Source: Naegleria lovaniensis (lineage: Eukaryota > Heterolobosea > Eutetramitea > Acrasida > Naegleriidae). Taken from it: 64,000 bases of DNA. Made by a program: the position numbers and the translations under genes. Shown piece after piece: positions 43,801 through 55,318 of this stretch (position 1 is its first letter; every line of letters starts with the position of its first letter). The stretch spans positions 549,722 to 613,721 of the forward strand of contig NW_025407848.1 of assembly GCF_003324165.1 (NCBI RefSeq), written 5' to 3'. The notes beneath the pieces were generated by a model. That model had not been told where the DNA came from and did not search any database. It worked only from the letters and a program-made list of their open reading frames with translations.

Positions 43801-46152
43801 AATTATTAACGAAAAGATTGTTCGCAAACTGGATTCTGCTGTTAAGAAGAACATCAACAAATTTACTACAAAGGCCATCAACGATGCCATTCCAATGGGT
43901 CAGTACAAGGCATTCCCATACAATATGCTGTCTCTCATGACTGAAACAGGTGCTAAAGGATCAATGGTTAACTCTTCTCAAATTGCTGTTTGTTTAGGTC
44001 TACAAGAATTTGAAGGCAAACGAGTGTCCGTTCAACCAAAAAGTGGTAGAACTCTTCCATCCTTTGACTCGTTTGATTCCAGCAATATTGCTAACGGCTA
44101 TGTGGCAAGCAGATTCTTGACAGGTATTAAACCACAAGAATTCTTCTTCCACTGTATGGCAGGAAGAGATGGTCTCATTGATACTGCTGTTAAAACAGCT
44201 CGTAGCGGTTATTTACAACGATGTCTAATTAAGCACTTGGAAGATATTTCTATTCAATATGATGGTACAGTCAGAAACTCAAATAAGACTGTTCTTCAAT
44301 TCTCCTACGGTGGTGACAACATTGATCCAATCAAAACTGGTTACATGAATCAATTCGACTTTATGAGAATGAACGATAAATTACTTTCTCAAAGATACAG
44401 AGAGGAATCAGCATTGGAATACACCAAAGATGTGAAAGAATGGCAAGAAAAGGCAAAGAACATGAAATCAACCGTGTATAAGGGAGACTATGTTGCTGTT
44501 GAAAATCCATGGAATTACTTTGGTGCTGTGTCAGAATCGTTCCAAACTAAGCTTGACAAGTACATTGAAACAACAAAGAAAACTACTCTCACTGATACTA
44601 CAAAGAAGTTCTCTCCAGAGAGAATTAAAAGATTGGCCTATTTGAAGTATTTAAGAAGCTTGGCAAATCCAGGAGAGGCGGTTGGTATTCTTTCAGCACA
44701 ATCTATTGGTGAGCCTTCCACACAAATGACTTTGAATACTTTCCACTTTGCTGGTTTAGATATGGCCCACGTGACTGTCGGTATTCCTAGATTGGTTGAA
44801 TTGTTCATGAGAGGTACTACTCGAGTGCTCACAATGACGGTTCCTGTAAAGAAAGAATGTGCTCAATATGAAGTTGAAAAGATTTATCAATATGCGGATA
44901 GCATCTCGAAGCTACCATTCTTTAGAGTTTTGACTGATATGGACATTCAAGAAGAATTTAAATTCACTGCTGATGTGAAACAAAAACAAATCTCAGTGAC
45001 GCTTTATTTTGATATGAAAGATATTACTCAATATTACCAAATTTCTAAGGAACTTTTTGAGAAGAAAGTTAAAACATTACTCATTCTCTTAACAGCTAAG
45101 ATTATTTTCCCAAAGAAGTTGTTATATGCTAGAATGAGATCCATGCTGGCTAAAGTAGCAAGCTTTGCTGGACATGGAATTTCTAATACTTCTGAGGCGT
45201 CAGAATCAGCAGAAAATGCTGGTGATGAAGAGAAATCAAACAACAAGAAAGACAAGTCTGCAATGGATGCATTTTCAGGTACAGACACTGAGGCCATCTT
45301 AAAAGAAGTCAACGATGAGGGCAACCAAAGTAGCGACAAGTCAAAACAGAAAAAGAAGAAAAAGAAGAACGATGACGAAGATGACGAGGAGGAAGACACC
45401 CAGAGGACCTCGATGAAGAAAATTCAAAGAAAGGCAAGAAGGGTGATTCTGACGTTCCAATGCCAGCTGTTGATGACAATCTTTCTGGTGACGATCTTTT
45501 TATATCCACCTTTAAGGATGCTCTTGGTGCCTTTGAAGTGTACGATATTAACTCCGACGAAGGTATTGTCAATTTTGTTTTCTCTCAAAAATCAGACTCT
45601 GGAAAAGTGTACATTGCTGAAGGTATTCAAGACGTTCTAAAGAATTGTTATTTGCAGAAAGTGGATGGTATTGAAAACGTTACTGTTGTGCCTACTAACG
45701 AGGGATATGATCTTTCAATTGAAGGTTTCAACTTCCATGCATTACACTCTTTACCTGCATCTCACGAATTATTGGACATGAATCGTCTTGTGACGAATAA
45801 TGTTAATATTATGGCTGACTATTATGGTATTGAATCTGGCTACAGCTTGATTGTGAGAGACGTCAAACATGTGTTCGAGATGTATGGTATGGATGTGAGC
45901 GCTGCTCATATTGAACTCATTGCTGATTATTTAACATCTCGTGGTTTCTATTCCTCGTGCAACAGACATACCCTGAAAAATAGTCCATCCACCTTCTACC
46001 GATCTTCATTCGAACAAGCTTGTCAAAATCTTTTGAAGGCTGCTGTTCGAAATGAAACTGATCAATTAATATCTCCTACAGCAAGAGTTGCTATGGGAAC
46101 ACCAGTCAAGTTTGGTACTGGTTCCTTTGACTTGCTTATTCCAAACAAATAG
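40845..46152 (+). CDS. RPA1: RNA polymerase I largest subunit A190/RPA1, frame-broken
   Basis: About 1769 residues, the Pol I catalytic subunit that makes pre-rRNA. The N-terminus (RFFSDEEVDKLSV, GGLYDPRMG, CETCGLNHNICPGHFGHI) is the clamp with its zinc site. The active site FNADFDGDEMNAHFPQ lies near 42980-43020. The trigger region (GEPSTQMTLNTFHFAG) and C-terminal jaw/clamp follow. Two charged insertions occur: Asp/Glu then a Lys run at about 41310-41390, and Lys then Asp/Glu at about 45340-45400. Two one-base deletions in CCC runs (41632-41634 and 45399-45401) break the frame; adding a C to each joins conserved sequence. An upstream in-frame ATG at 40770 is less likely as the start. Confidence 0.93.
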
Positions 46153-46665
46153 AAGTTTTATTAAACAATTCTTTATGAAACTTTTGTGAAAAGAAAGCAT
46201 GCTCATTTGTAAAATATTTACTAAAAGTGAGGGCCCTTACTTTTGTACACAAAGAGAGCGTGTTCAGAGTTGTTGAGTTATCGATTCTCCTTCACATGGG
46301 TTCAGAGACTCTAGTCATGTTTACGATTTTCGTTCATCATTTGTCTTCAAAAGGCGCGCAGCCGTTTGTTCACAACAACGGAAAATTTGCTGTTACAATA
46401 GCACAACTTTCGAACCTCATTATTTTGCGTTAAAAATATGGTTTTGTTAAATTATTCATAATTATAAATCCTGCCGAGTCGCTTCTCAGGGCAAGCTTGT
46501 ACAACTTTATGTACTTATGAAATTGCATCAAGACTCACACATCATCATTGTTAAAAGATTCTCAACTCCTGCATCAACTCCGAACGCTCCATTGGATTGC
46601 AGGAGTTTTGTCATGTCGTTAACATTGAAAATCGTCCCTTGTCAACTACTCTCTCAACAAAAAAA
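46153..46665. other. 513-nt intergenic region
   Basis: Between the RNA polymerase I gene and the carboxypeptidase gene, same strand. It contains a small imperfect hairpin (CCGTTTGTT and AACAACGG arms, 46362-46381) that is not followed by a terminator-like run and is probably incidental. No ORF with coding character or RNA gene is visible. Confidence 0.5.
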
Positions 46666-48472
46666 ATGAAAGTTCCGAATGTCTTGTTGATTCTTGCATG
46701 CTGCAGTCTCTCATTTTCTGCTGCGATGGGACAAGTCGTCATCCTGCAGATGGTAAATGCTCAGTCCTCTCAAGATCACTTGGTGACTCAACTCCCTGGT
46801 TTGAATGGAAATATTGGTGTCAGATCCTATACTGGTTATTTATTGGCAAATGCTACTCGGGGTAGATACTTGTTTTATTGGTTCTTTGAATCGATGAGAA
46901 ATCCATCGAAGGATCCTCTCATCATGTGGGTAAGTAAATTTTGAGTATATATTGTTGTTGTTGTTTTTATGGAGGTGTAAACATTGGATCAAATTTTGAA
47001 CTTGTGAAACATGCTACGATTTCGTCATGATGATGATGATGAATATAATATCTTCACATCCTTAATAACTAGACGAATGGTGGGCCAGGATGCAGCTCAC
47101 TCGGAGGTGAAGCTAGTGAACATGGTCTTTTCCTTGTCAATGCTGATGGTTCAACCATTACTAGAAATCCATATTCTTGGAATCGTGTGTCGAATATTCT
47201 CTATATTGAACAACCTGTGGGTGTTGGATTTTCATATTCCAATTCGACCGATGATTATCAAAATCTTAATGATGTTCAAGCCGCTTCTGATATGAACAAT
47301 GCATTGAGAGATTTTTTAACTCGATTTCCTCAATTTATTGGAAGAGAAACATATTTGGCTGGTGAATCTTATGGAGGAGTGTATGTTCCAACAACTGCTT
47401 ATAATGTTATTGAAGGAAATGGAAAGGGACAACAACCATTTGTGAATCTAGTTGGTATTTTGGTTGGTAATGGTGTGACAGATGCTGAAGCTGATAGTAA
47501 TAGTATTCCACCCATGATGAAATATCATAGTTTGATTTCGATCAAGTATTACGAAGAGGGTTATAAGGCATGTCAAGGTGATTTTTATTTGAATCAAAAT
47601 TTGCCAGCTTGTCTCAATTTTTTGAATGACATCAATAATGCTATGGGAAATATTAATCCATATTATATTGTAAGTATTTATAGATGGAAAAACATATGTT
47701 TTTCTAACAAGAGATTCTTCTTGACCATGTTTTTCTAACTCTTGATTCACTATTGTAAATATATTTAGTATGATTCTTGTCCATGGTTAGGATTAAATTT
47801 ACAACAAAAACTTAAAACTTCAGAAATGACCTTCCAAGTTTTGGATCCAAAGACTCAAAAACCAATGAAAATGCATCCACTCTTCCAAATGTATAAACAT
47901 GGTGGATGGAGTAAACGAGTGGCCAATGAAAAGAATTTTGCTCCTCGTTTCGAAACCGATGCTCCTTGTGTACCCAATCAATCCATTGCCAAGTATTTCC
48001 GTAGACTTGACGTGCAGCAAGCATTGGGAGTACGGAGAAAGACTGCGATCCAAATGGATGGAATATTTGTACAGGAATTATTAACTATACTCAAGTGTAC
48101 ATGACTATTTTACCATTCTATGCCAAGTTATTGCCTCATATTCGTATTCTTGTATACTCTGGAGATACTGATATGGTTGTGAACGGTCTTGGAACACAAG
48201 CAGCTATTGACAAGTTACAATTGCAAGAGACTTCTTCCTGGAGAACGTAAGTGTTATTGTTTTTGTGTGCAAGCAACACAACTCATTGTAACAGTTGGGA
48301 ATTTGATTCTGCATTGGGCACTGTGGTTGGAGGTTATATTCGCAAATTTGAAAAGAGTGGAAAAGGATTGACTTTTGTCACTGTTCGTGGTGCAGGTCAC
48401 ATGGTACCTTTGGTTAAGCCTGATAGCGCATTCTACATGTTTAAGAATTTCATTGATGGAACTTGTTGTTAA
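46666..48472 (+). CDS. serine carboxypeptidase (peptidase family S10)
   Basis: Exons 46666-46929, 47073-47669, 47769-48246 and 48295-48472 give 505 residues. A signal peptide is followed by [41 protein letters not shown], the nucleophile loop [10 protein letters not shown], the aspartate in [10 protein letters not shown], and the histidine in VRGAGHMVP. The oxyanion NGGPG is created by splicing exon 1 to exon 2. Enzymes of this family trim C-terminal residues in lysosomes or are secreted. The frame is broken by a one-base deletion in GG at 48034-48035; one extra G gives [12 protein letters not shown] and the total length becomes an exact multiple of three. Confidence 0.92.
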
Positions 48473-48711
48473 TAATAATGAGGTGCAACTGTGCCCAAAA
48501 CATTCAACTTGTGGAATAAATGTGATAATTCTTTGATTAAGGTTTGGTGTTTGAGGGTTTTTCCATCCATCGTCGATAAAGGTTGTTGATTTTCTGCTTA
48601 TCAAATGACTTTATTCAACAACTCGAAATAGGTTGATCCTTATTTGAATCCATCGTGTCCATAACTTTAAAAAACTGGGTGAGTTTCAACTGCGACACCA
48701 ATGAATCCTCC

Positions 48712-50143
48712 TCAGCTTCCGGTAAATTTCACATCTGCACTGTATTCCAACGTGGAGAAAAAGGTGGACAAAGCAGCACAAGAAAGAGCATGTCTCAAAA
48801 ACGTCAAAGCTATTCCACTAATACCGGTCTCGACAAAAATCCCTAAACCCAGCAATGGAATTTTTTTCCAAAGGGGTAACTCTGTATTCCAAAACATTCT
48901 CGTCTTTGTCCAAGCGAACATTCCAAAATTAAGTTGAATAAATAAAATTGTTCCTAATATAATAGTCAAGGAAATAACAAACGGTGGTATGGATTTTGGT
49001 ATAATTTTGAAATGCAATTTCCTTGTAGTTGGAGAAATTTTCATTTCGTATTTGTAAATGGAGAGCTCTGGAGCATCTAAATTGTATGTTGTGAAAATAT
49101 ATGGAGAAAGATAATTTCTCACAAAGGGATGATACTTTTCCTCGATCGTCATTCCCATATAATTACCTATGGAGTTTAAAACACGTTGACTTTTAGATTC
49201 ACAAAATATTGATCCTCCATCCATTGCTGGAAACCAATAACGTTGCAAGAGCAGTTCTTTGATTACCGCACAGTGACAGGGTTTCCCTCTAACAATCTTA
49301 ACATTTCTCTAAAAAGACCTGATCCAAGTTCAAATATTCCCTTACTTTGTACTGTTGAGCAAAATTGAGGATGATACAAATCTAAACGATATTTTCCATC
49401 TACCAAAACTATTTGACCTCTCATTCTGACACATGTAGTTGCTGTTGAAGGTTGAACAGAATTCCAAAAATTCAAAAATTGAGATCCCATCATAAAGTCT
49501 TGTAGAATACTTTCAAGGTGAGTTGAATGAGTCACATCATTTACAACTGTCCAGCTAATATCTATTGGTTCTATGCATAAACAAAGTGCACTCTTCGCAT
49601 GCGTTTCATTGTCCAAGATACCAAGAAAAATATTTCTAGACACGAGTTCAAAAATAAAACAAAGCTCTTGATAACTCCAACTCGATGAATTGAAAAGCGA
49701 CTCAATGATTGAAATTTCATCATCTCTATTCTCAGTAGTTACATATCTTAACTCACTGTTACCCATTATTTTTTCCATACAAAGTTTGTTTTCAACAAGA
49801 TATAAAAATTCTTGAGGAATTCCCAAAAGAGTATAAATATCAGCAAGATATCTGATCAATCCTCCAAAATTATCATCACATATTTGAACAAGTATAACTA
49901 CCATTTGTACAAGAGATACTTGTTGTCCTCTCCAAATAAACACTTTCCGATTTAATCGTTGAAAAAGAATTTTCTTAAACAATGAATATCATCATCATCT
50001 TGATTGTTTCTAGAAAAGGGAAGTAGTCGGGATGAATGCAACACACGATGCCATAGATCCATCATTCTGTAATCAAACAAGAATCGAGATGGCAAAAAGT
50101 TTAAAATATCTCCAACAATCTCATTAGGCAGAATTTGAAACAT
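48712..50143 (-). CDS. F-box-like protein with C-terminal membrane helices, frame-broken
   Basis: Three frames make one 477-residue protein. The N-terminus MFQILPNEIVGDILNFLP with the following helices is an F-box. A long helical region without recognised repeats follows. Near the C-terminus are two hydrophobic helices (FVISLTIILGTILFIQLNF and IPLLGLGIFVETGISGIALTF). Breaks lie in the AAAA run at 49970-49973 and the GG at 49266-49267 (bases given on the plus strand as TTTT and CC). Lengthening each run by one joins the frames smoothly. A membrane-anchored SCF adaptor would be unusual but is what the sequence shows. Substrate unknown. Confidence 0.65.
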
Positions 50144-50343
50144 TTTTTTTCATTTTCAATTAATTTTATTATTAAACATTTAATAGTTCACAACGATTCG
50201 CTCTAGTGAGACGTTGGTTGATGCGGTATATCACGTTTTCACCCCTAGCTAGGTTCATCATCAACTCCTAAGTAACCTTTCTATCGATACACAAAATGAA
50301 ATCCAACGCTTGAACCGCTCAAGTTCCCATTCAAAAAAAAAAG

Positions 50344-51853
50344 ATGAAATCCTTTCGTCGCAATTTAGTCACTGCCACAGTTGCAGCAGTGCTCTGCATA
50401 CTGCTCTGTTCTTCCATCATCGTCATGGCGTCATCATCTCCCACTCTCCTCAAGGAACAACAAGCATTTTGGTCACAACACGTTCATGACACTCAAATGA
50501 TTTTCGAAATTAATTCCAATCCACACGTGTCATGGAAAGCCACTCGTTATCCCATGTTTGAGAATATGAGTTTGTATGAATTTAAACATCGCATGCTTGG
50601 TGCTGAGGTGGATGAGAGTGTGTTGTTGAAGAGTAATGATGATTCACAAAAATTGCATGTGGAAAGTGGCATGTCAGAGATGGACAAGAGAGCCATTCTA
50701 AGATTACCACAAGAGTTTGATTCTAGAAAACAATGGCCATCATGTGTTCATCCCATTAGAGATCAACAGGTATGTTTTCTCATGGATGCATTTGGAATAA
50801 CAAATATTTTCAAAATGCATGAACATGTTCATAAAAATCACGATGACATAACAAATATCATAGCAATGTGGTTCTTGTTGGGCATTTTCTGCTTCTGAGG
50901 TATTGTCTGATCGTTATTGTATTGCCACAAATGGAAGTGTCAATGTGGTACTTTCTCCTGAATTCTTGGTAGAATGCAGTGCTCAAAACAATGGATGTAA
51001 TGGTGGTAAATTGGATGCTACATGGTTATTCTTGGTCAAGATTGGAATTCCAACCGATCAATGTGTTCCCTACACAAGTGGTAAGTATTTCATATAATAC
51101 GCAATTTTGTGTCGTCGTCGTTACAGACACACCATTTTCAAACATTCATTGAAAACTATGATGATTACCAAAATATGTGATCAATTTCTCACACAACTTG
51201 CGACAATTTAATGTCCTCAATTAATTGTATATTCAGGAAATGGAGTCGTTGGAGCATGTCCTAAAACTGGCTGTACTTCAAATCCCAATGAAAAACTTGT
51301 CTTGTATAAGGCCTCTCATGCTCGTCGTATTGTTGGAGCAGAGAATATCATGATTGATATTGCAGCAAAAGGACCAGTTCAAGCAGCAATGGCAGTCTAT
51401 AGAGATTTTATGTCTGTGAGTATTATTATTATTCACATGTTTCTAGATTGTTGTTACCTTAACTTGTGTTTTGGCATTTATCCTTTCGAAATTTGTGTGA
51501 AATTTTGGAACCATACTGGATTGATGTTATGTTTTGTGATTATTCAGTACAAATCAGGAGTTTATCACCACGTGAGTGGAGGTTTGGTTGGAGGACATGC
51601 CATTAAGATTGTTGGTTGGGGAGTCGATTCTGAAAGTAGAAAACCTTATTGGATTTGTGCCAATTCATGGGGACCATGTAAGTATTGAATGTTATGTTAT
51701 ATGGAAATCATCATGAGGTTGAATAATTAACTATCTACGATCAAAAACTACAACTAACATATCATAGCTTGGGGAATTGATGGATTCTTTTGGATTTTAA
51801 GAGGAGTAGAGGAATGCGGCATAGGCAGAGACGTATGGACTGGTTATGTTTAA
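50344..51853 (+). CDS. cathepsin B-like papain-family cysteine protease
   Basis: Exons 50344-50769, 50864-51080, 51237-51415, 51548-51677 and 51768-51853 give 345 residues with no frame problem. A hydrophobic signal ([14 protein letters not shown]) and a short propeptide are followed by the mature start [14 protein letters not shown], typical of cathepsin B. The active cysteine is in [10 protein letters not shown], the histidine in [12 protein letters not shown] and the asparagine in CANSWGP. NGCNGGK follows the usual Cys pattern. A long occluding loop is not apparent, so it resembles the shorter protist cathepsin B-like enzymes. It is expected in lysosomes or secreted. An A-rich stretch precedes the ATG. 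Confidence 0.92.
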
Positions 51854-51995
51854 TCATGATTATGGTAGATTTGCATTCTAAATGATTGGTGTTATAACAT
51901 TCATTCAATACAGTCTGTCGTTGTCAACAAATTTTATTTGTAAAGCTCTTTGGCAATGTATCTTCGAGCGAAAAAGTGCTTAATGACAAAACATC

Positions 51996-52880
51996 TTAGA
52001 ATCTAAACTTCTTTCCTGTTCGTTGCTTGGAAACATAGGGAATCCATCGTTGAACCTTTGGATGACTTAAAATGGTTTCGAGTGTATGATAATGTTCAGC
52101 CATATCATCCAGTGAAATGAATGAGTGAACAGCATCATGACATACTCTACAAATTAGAATACACTTATTCAAGTGTTCTTTGGTGTATTGACCTCTCTTG
52201 AGATACTTTTTGTGACAAGTTCTGGGAATTAAATGGTGTCGAGTGAGTTTCATTTCTCTTTCACACATGACACAACAACCATCTTCTACATAGGCACCAT
52301 CATCGTCATCAGCATCACCAATGTTCACTCCATAATCTGCATATTGACCTAGTCGAATATTTCGGAAATGTTCTTGAATTTCGTGACAAATTTGAGAAAT
52401 TTCTTCTTCATCATCGTCACTCACGTCATAATTAATTAAATGTTCGGAAAGAATATTAATGATGAGCGTTTGACTTTGTTGCTTCTTTTCACCCTTTGTG
52501 TTGGAAAGAGCAGCAAAGGATAATTTGGTAGCTGATGATTTAATATGATCATAGGCACTAGCAGCAACGTCATCAAAATCAATGGCACCACTTTGTGAGA
52601 GCATATTGACATTGTCATTGATCAATTCATTCACAACATGATCGAGAATGTCCTCGTCATCGATGAGTTGAGGAAGTACTTTCATGATTGCTTTACGAAC
52701 ACATTGTTGAAGTTGTTCATCGGAAATTTCATAGAAGGAGGGAGGAGATGTTTGATCATCTGATGAGGAGTTGTTGGATGAGCTCATTGTTGTTGCAAAT
52801 GTAGCAGATGTAAGAAGAGAGTGAAAGCGTATGTGCGGTTTTTTTTGGTTGTTGAAAGTGTTGATGGGAAAGGAGAACAT
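51996..52880 (-). CDS. HNH-domain protein
   Basis: A 294-residue intronless protein; Met 32 (52787) is an alternative and perhaps better start. The middle is acidic and helical. The C-terminal about 95 residues form a zinc-bearing HNH domain: CCVMCEREMKLTRHHLIPR, then LICRVCHDAVHSF, and a conserved HTLETILSHPKVQRW tail. The Cys pairs and HH/H positions are those of HNH nucleases, and this exact layout is found in uncharacterised eukaryotic proteins of plants and fungi. Whether it cuts DNA is unknown. There is no obvious nuclear signal other than basic residues at the very end. Confidence 0.8.
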   Translation of the reverse strand: MFSFPINTFNNQKKPHIRFHSLLTSATFATTMSSSNNSSSDDQTSPPSFYEISDEQLQQCVRKAIMKVLPQLIDDEDILDHVVNELINDNVNMLSQSGAIDFDDVAASAYDHIKSSATKLSFAALSNTKGEKKQQSQTLIINILSEHLINYDVSDDDEEEISQICHEIQEHFRNIRLGQYADYGVNIGDADDDDGAYVEDGCCVMCEREMKLTRHHLIPRTCHKKYLKRGQYTKEHLNKCILICRVCHDAVHSFISLDDMAEHYHTLETILSHPKVQRWIPYVSKQRTGKKFRF

Positions 52881-53194
52881 GGAATTGAAATAGTGAACCT
52901 GAAATCATTCCTGGAGTTGAACACGCTGTTGTTTTCGCAAAGAGCTCTCGGAAGCAGATGTTCGTTTTCGAAAATGATTCCTTCAATTTCCTCAATAATC
53001 ACACACATCACTAACGGTGCGTAAACGTGGGCTGTTTTTCTCTCAATAATTGGATTGAGGAAACGTCCAAGAAAGGAAAATAGATAACACCCTCCAATGA
53101 CAATAGAGACCAGTAAATGATGAACGTTTTTAATATACAAAACAACCCTAGAGATTGTGTTGGGGTAACCCGTGTTTATTTGCTAGGAAGGAAT

Positions 53195-53557
53195 TTATTG
53201 AACATCTTCTCTGAAGCTCTTCCAATCAACCTTGTAGACTGATCCGGAGGAGGTGTTGTAGTCAACTTCATATGGTGGCTTCAAACCTCTGTGTCTATTT
53301 TCCAAATACTATTGTTGTTGTTTTGTATTTGAATCATCACAAATTGACATCATCACGAATTATCAAAAAAATTAAATTCCGTTAAAAATACATACGCTGG
53401 CATACTTGTTCTTGTTCATGTTGTAGTTGAAGTAATAGGCTTCATAAATACCCCACATCAAAGTGATTTCAGCTGCAAGTCCAATAATGATTGGTTTCTT
53501 CCACTTGGTCAACAAGTCTCTTGAAACACCGTGAAAATGCATCTTTGTGCCTGCCAT
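53195..53557 (-). CDS. small mitochondrial-like membrane protein (91 aa), two exons
   Basis: Exon 1 (53557-53396) encodes a basic, His-containing N-terminus, WKKPIIIG and one helix (LAAEITLMWGIYEAYYF). Exon 2 (53308-53195) encodes YLENRHRGLKPPYEVDY and a C-terminal KVDWKSFREDVQ. The intron (87 nt) has GTATGT and AATAG ends, phase 0. Size, single helix and the hydrophilic Tyr/Pro-rich tail suggest a supernumerary subunit of a respiratory complex, but no named family was recognised. The ATG at 53557 follows an A-run, unlike the upstream in-frame ATG, which would add an unrelated N-terminus. Confidence 0.65.
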
Positions 53558-53754
53558 TTTTTTGTTGTGTTGCTGTAATTTTTTTGGGCCTATTTTAGAA
53601 ATATTTTGGGTCCAGTTACAAAAAACTTGCTGCTTGTCGACAACTCCAAAGTTGTGGATCATGATGATCACTGGTTTTCATGTGAACGAGAGTAATAACA
53701 GATACTCGTAAAGGTAACTTCTTCGATTTGTTGAATGCTATAATATTAAAAAAA

Positions 53755-54738
53755 ATGTTGCAATCTCCCAACAACAACGGACCCAAAGTGAATTGGAATA
53801 ATGACGTGTGGTTTGATATTCAAAATTTGCCATTTGTACCCGATACAGAAAACTATTTCCCGTACACTAAAGGGATGTTGCACCGGAAAGGAAGCAGAGA
53901 GCGAGGAGGAATGAGTGAATATGCCCGTAATCACTATGTGAATAATATTGCTAAATATTGGGATAAATTCTTTAAAGTTAATCAAGATAAATTCTTTAAA
54001 AACAGGCAATGGATGTTGCGGGAATATGTCCAGTTAACACAGGCGATTGAAAGAAATGAACAATTTAATTTTTGTGAAATAGGTTGTGGATGTGGAAATA
54101 CGATTAATGGTATTTTGGCCAATTTACATTCAGTGAATCCACAGTTTAATCCAACGAGTCAAATGGAAATTTATGGATTTGATTGCTCTGAGCACGCTGT
54201 TAAAATTTTGCGAGAGCAATACAGAGATTCGCCAAATGTTCATTTCTTTGTTCATGATTTACTTTCTGCAGAAGGAGCCGTTTTAACACCACAAATGGCA
54301 GAGAATATGCCTCAAGACGAGTTTTTAAAGCGTCACTTGCCTCCAAAACCTCGCTCTATCAATTATTCAAGCATGATTTTTGTACTCAGCGCCCTCAGCT
54401 CTTTGGAGGACATGAAGCGGATCATTAATACAAAGATATATGAACTGTTAGCTCAAAACGGTATTTTATTCTTTCGAGATTATGCTGTCAATGATTTGGC
54501 ACATTACCGATATCTTAATGAAAAAGATGTCTACACGAAACAACTAAGCGAGGAATGCTTTGTTCGTGGAGATGGTACTTTGGTTTATTTCTTTTCTATT
54601 GACTCTTTGAAATCTCTTTTTGATGAGGACAAGTTTGAGATAATTACTTGCGAATATGTAGATAAGGTTGTTGAAAACAAAGGTGAGGGTTTGACAATGA
54701 ATAGAAAGTTCATTCAGTTGATTTGTAGAGCAAAATAA
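53755..54738 (+). CDS. METTL2/6/8-type tRNA m3C methyltransferase
   Basis: A 327-residue class I SAM methyltransferase. Signature blocks are YWDKFFKVNQDKFFKNRQW at the N-terminus, the SAM motif FCEIGCGCGNTINGIL, YGFDCSEHAVKIL, FFVHDLL, VLSALSSLEDMKRI, ILFFRDYAVNDLAHYRY and FVRGDGTLVYFFS. These match the METTL2/6/8 group, which makes 3-methylcytidine at position 32 of some tRNAs. Which member it is cannot be told here. It is intronless. ATG 53755 follows an A-run; an in-frame ATG at 53728 would add nine residues. A short internal DKFFK duplication lies in the first block. It converges on the Asterix gene. Confidence 0.9.
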   Translation: MLQSPNNNGPKVNWNNDVWFDIQNLPFVPDTENYFPYTKGMLHRKGSRERGGMSEYARNHYVNNIAKYWDKFFKVNQDKFFKNRQWMLREYVQLTQAIERNEQFNFCEIGCGCGNTINGILANLHSVNPQFNPTSQMEIYGFDCSEHAVKILREQYRDSPNVHFFVHDLLSAEGAVLTPQMAENMPQDEFLKRHLPPKPRSINYSSMIFVLSALSSLEDMKRIINTKIYELLAQNGILFFRDYAVNDLAHYRYLNEKDVYTKQLSEECFVRGDGTLVYFFSIDSLKSLFDEDKFEIITCEYVDKVVENKGEGLTMNRKFIQLICRAK

Positions 54739-54825
54739 ACATCCTCCGTTCAAAATTAGTTTAATTAATTAAATTGGAAAATAATCTTCATAATAATTTA
54801 AATAATAAAATTTGTTGTAATCAAG

Positions 54826-55260
54826 TTATGGCTGATGAGCTGCAGGTCCGAAATAATTCATGATCAATCCCATCACTGAAAACATTACACTTGTAGCTGT
54901 TTGCTTAAAATCCATCTCGGAGTACTTCAAATTATACAGGCCACTGATGCAAAATAATGCTCCAAGCCAAGAAACATATTTCATCTTCAACATGAGTCCA
55001 AGAACTCCACAAAATAAAGATAACATTGAAGAAAAATCACTTGGTGCCTCCTCCTCAGTCAATTCCGGATACATGAATTCCTTTTCCTCGTATGCTGCTG
55101 ATTTCTTGGTGGTTGGAATTACCAAACCACTGTTCTTTAAATCTGATGAAGATGTCGTTATCGGAGAAGATGAGCTTGTAGCGTTTGATTTTTCGGAAGT
55201 AGTGTTGGGTGCTTGTTCTTCTTCGATGATGGTTGGTTCTTCTTGTGCTTGTTCTGTCAT
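54826..55260 (-). CDS. WDR83OS: PAT complex subunit Asterix (WDR83OS-like)
   Basis: A 144-residue protein. After a 70-residue disordered acidic Ser/Thr-rich N-terminus, the conserved Asterix core begins: SDFSSMLSLFCGVLGLMLKMKYVSW, LGALFCISGLYNLKYSEMDF, KQTATSVMFSVMGLIMNYFGP. This matches the three short helices of Asterix, which with CCDC47 forms the PAT chaperone that helps multi-pass membrane proteins fold at the ER translocon. The animal protein is about 106 residues; the extra N-terminus is specific to this gene. It is divergent from the CDK gene, whose first exon lies 58 nt away. Confidence 0.85.
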   Translation of the reverse strand: MTEQAQEEPTIIEEEQAPNTTSEKSNATSSSSPITTSSSDLKNSGLVIPTTKKSAAYEEKEFMYPELTEEEAPSDFSSMLSLFCGVLGLMLKMKYVSWLGALFCISGLYNLKYSEMDFKQTATSVMFSVMGLIMNYFGPAAHQP

Positions 55261-55318
55261 TTTTCTGTGTTGTGTGAGCTCCCAAGAAAAACCCGCTTTT
55301 CAAATATTGAAAATAAAA

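Noticed and set aside
46362-46381. Small imperfect hairpin in the RNA polymerase I to carboxypeptidase gap
   Set aside because: Short, one bulge, no conserved context; expected by chance in AT-rich DNA.
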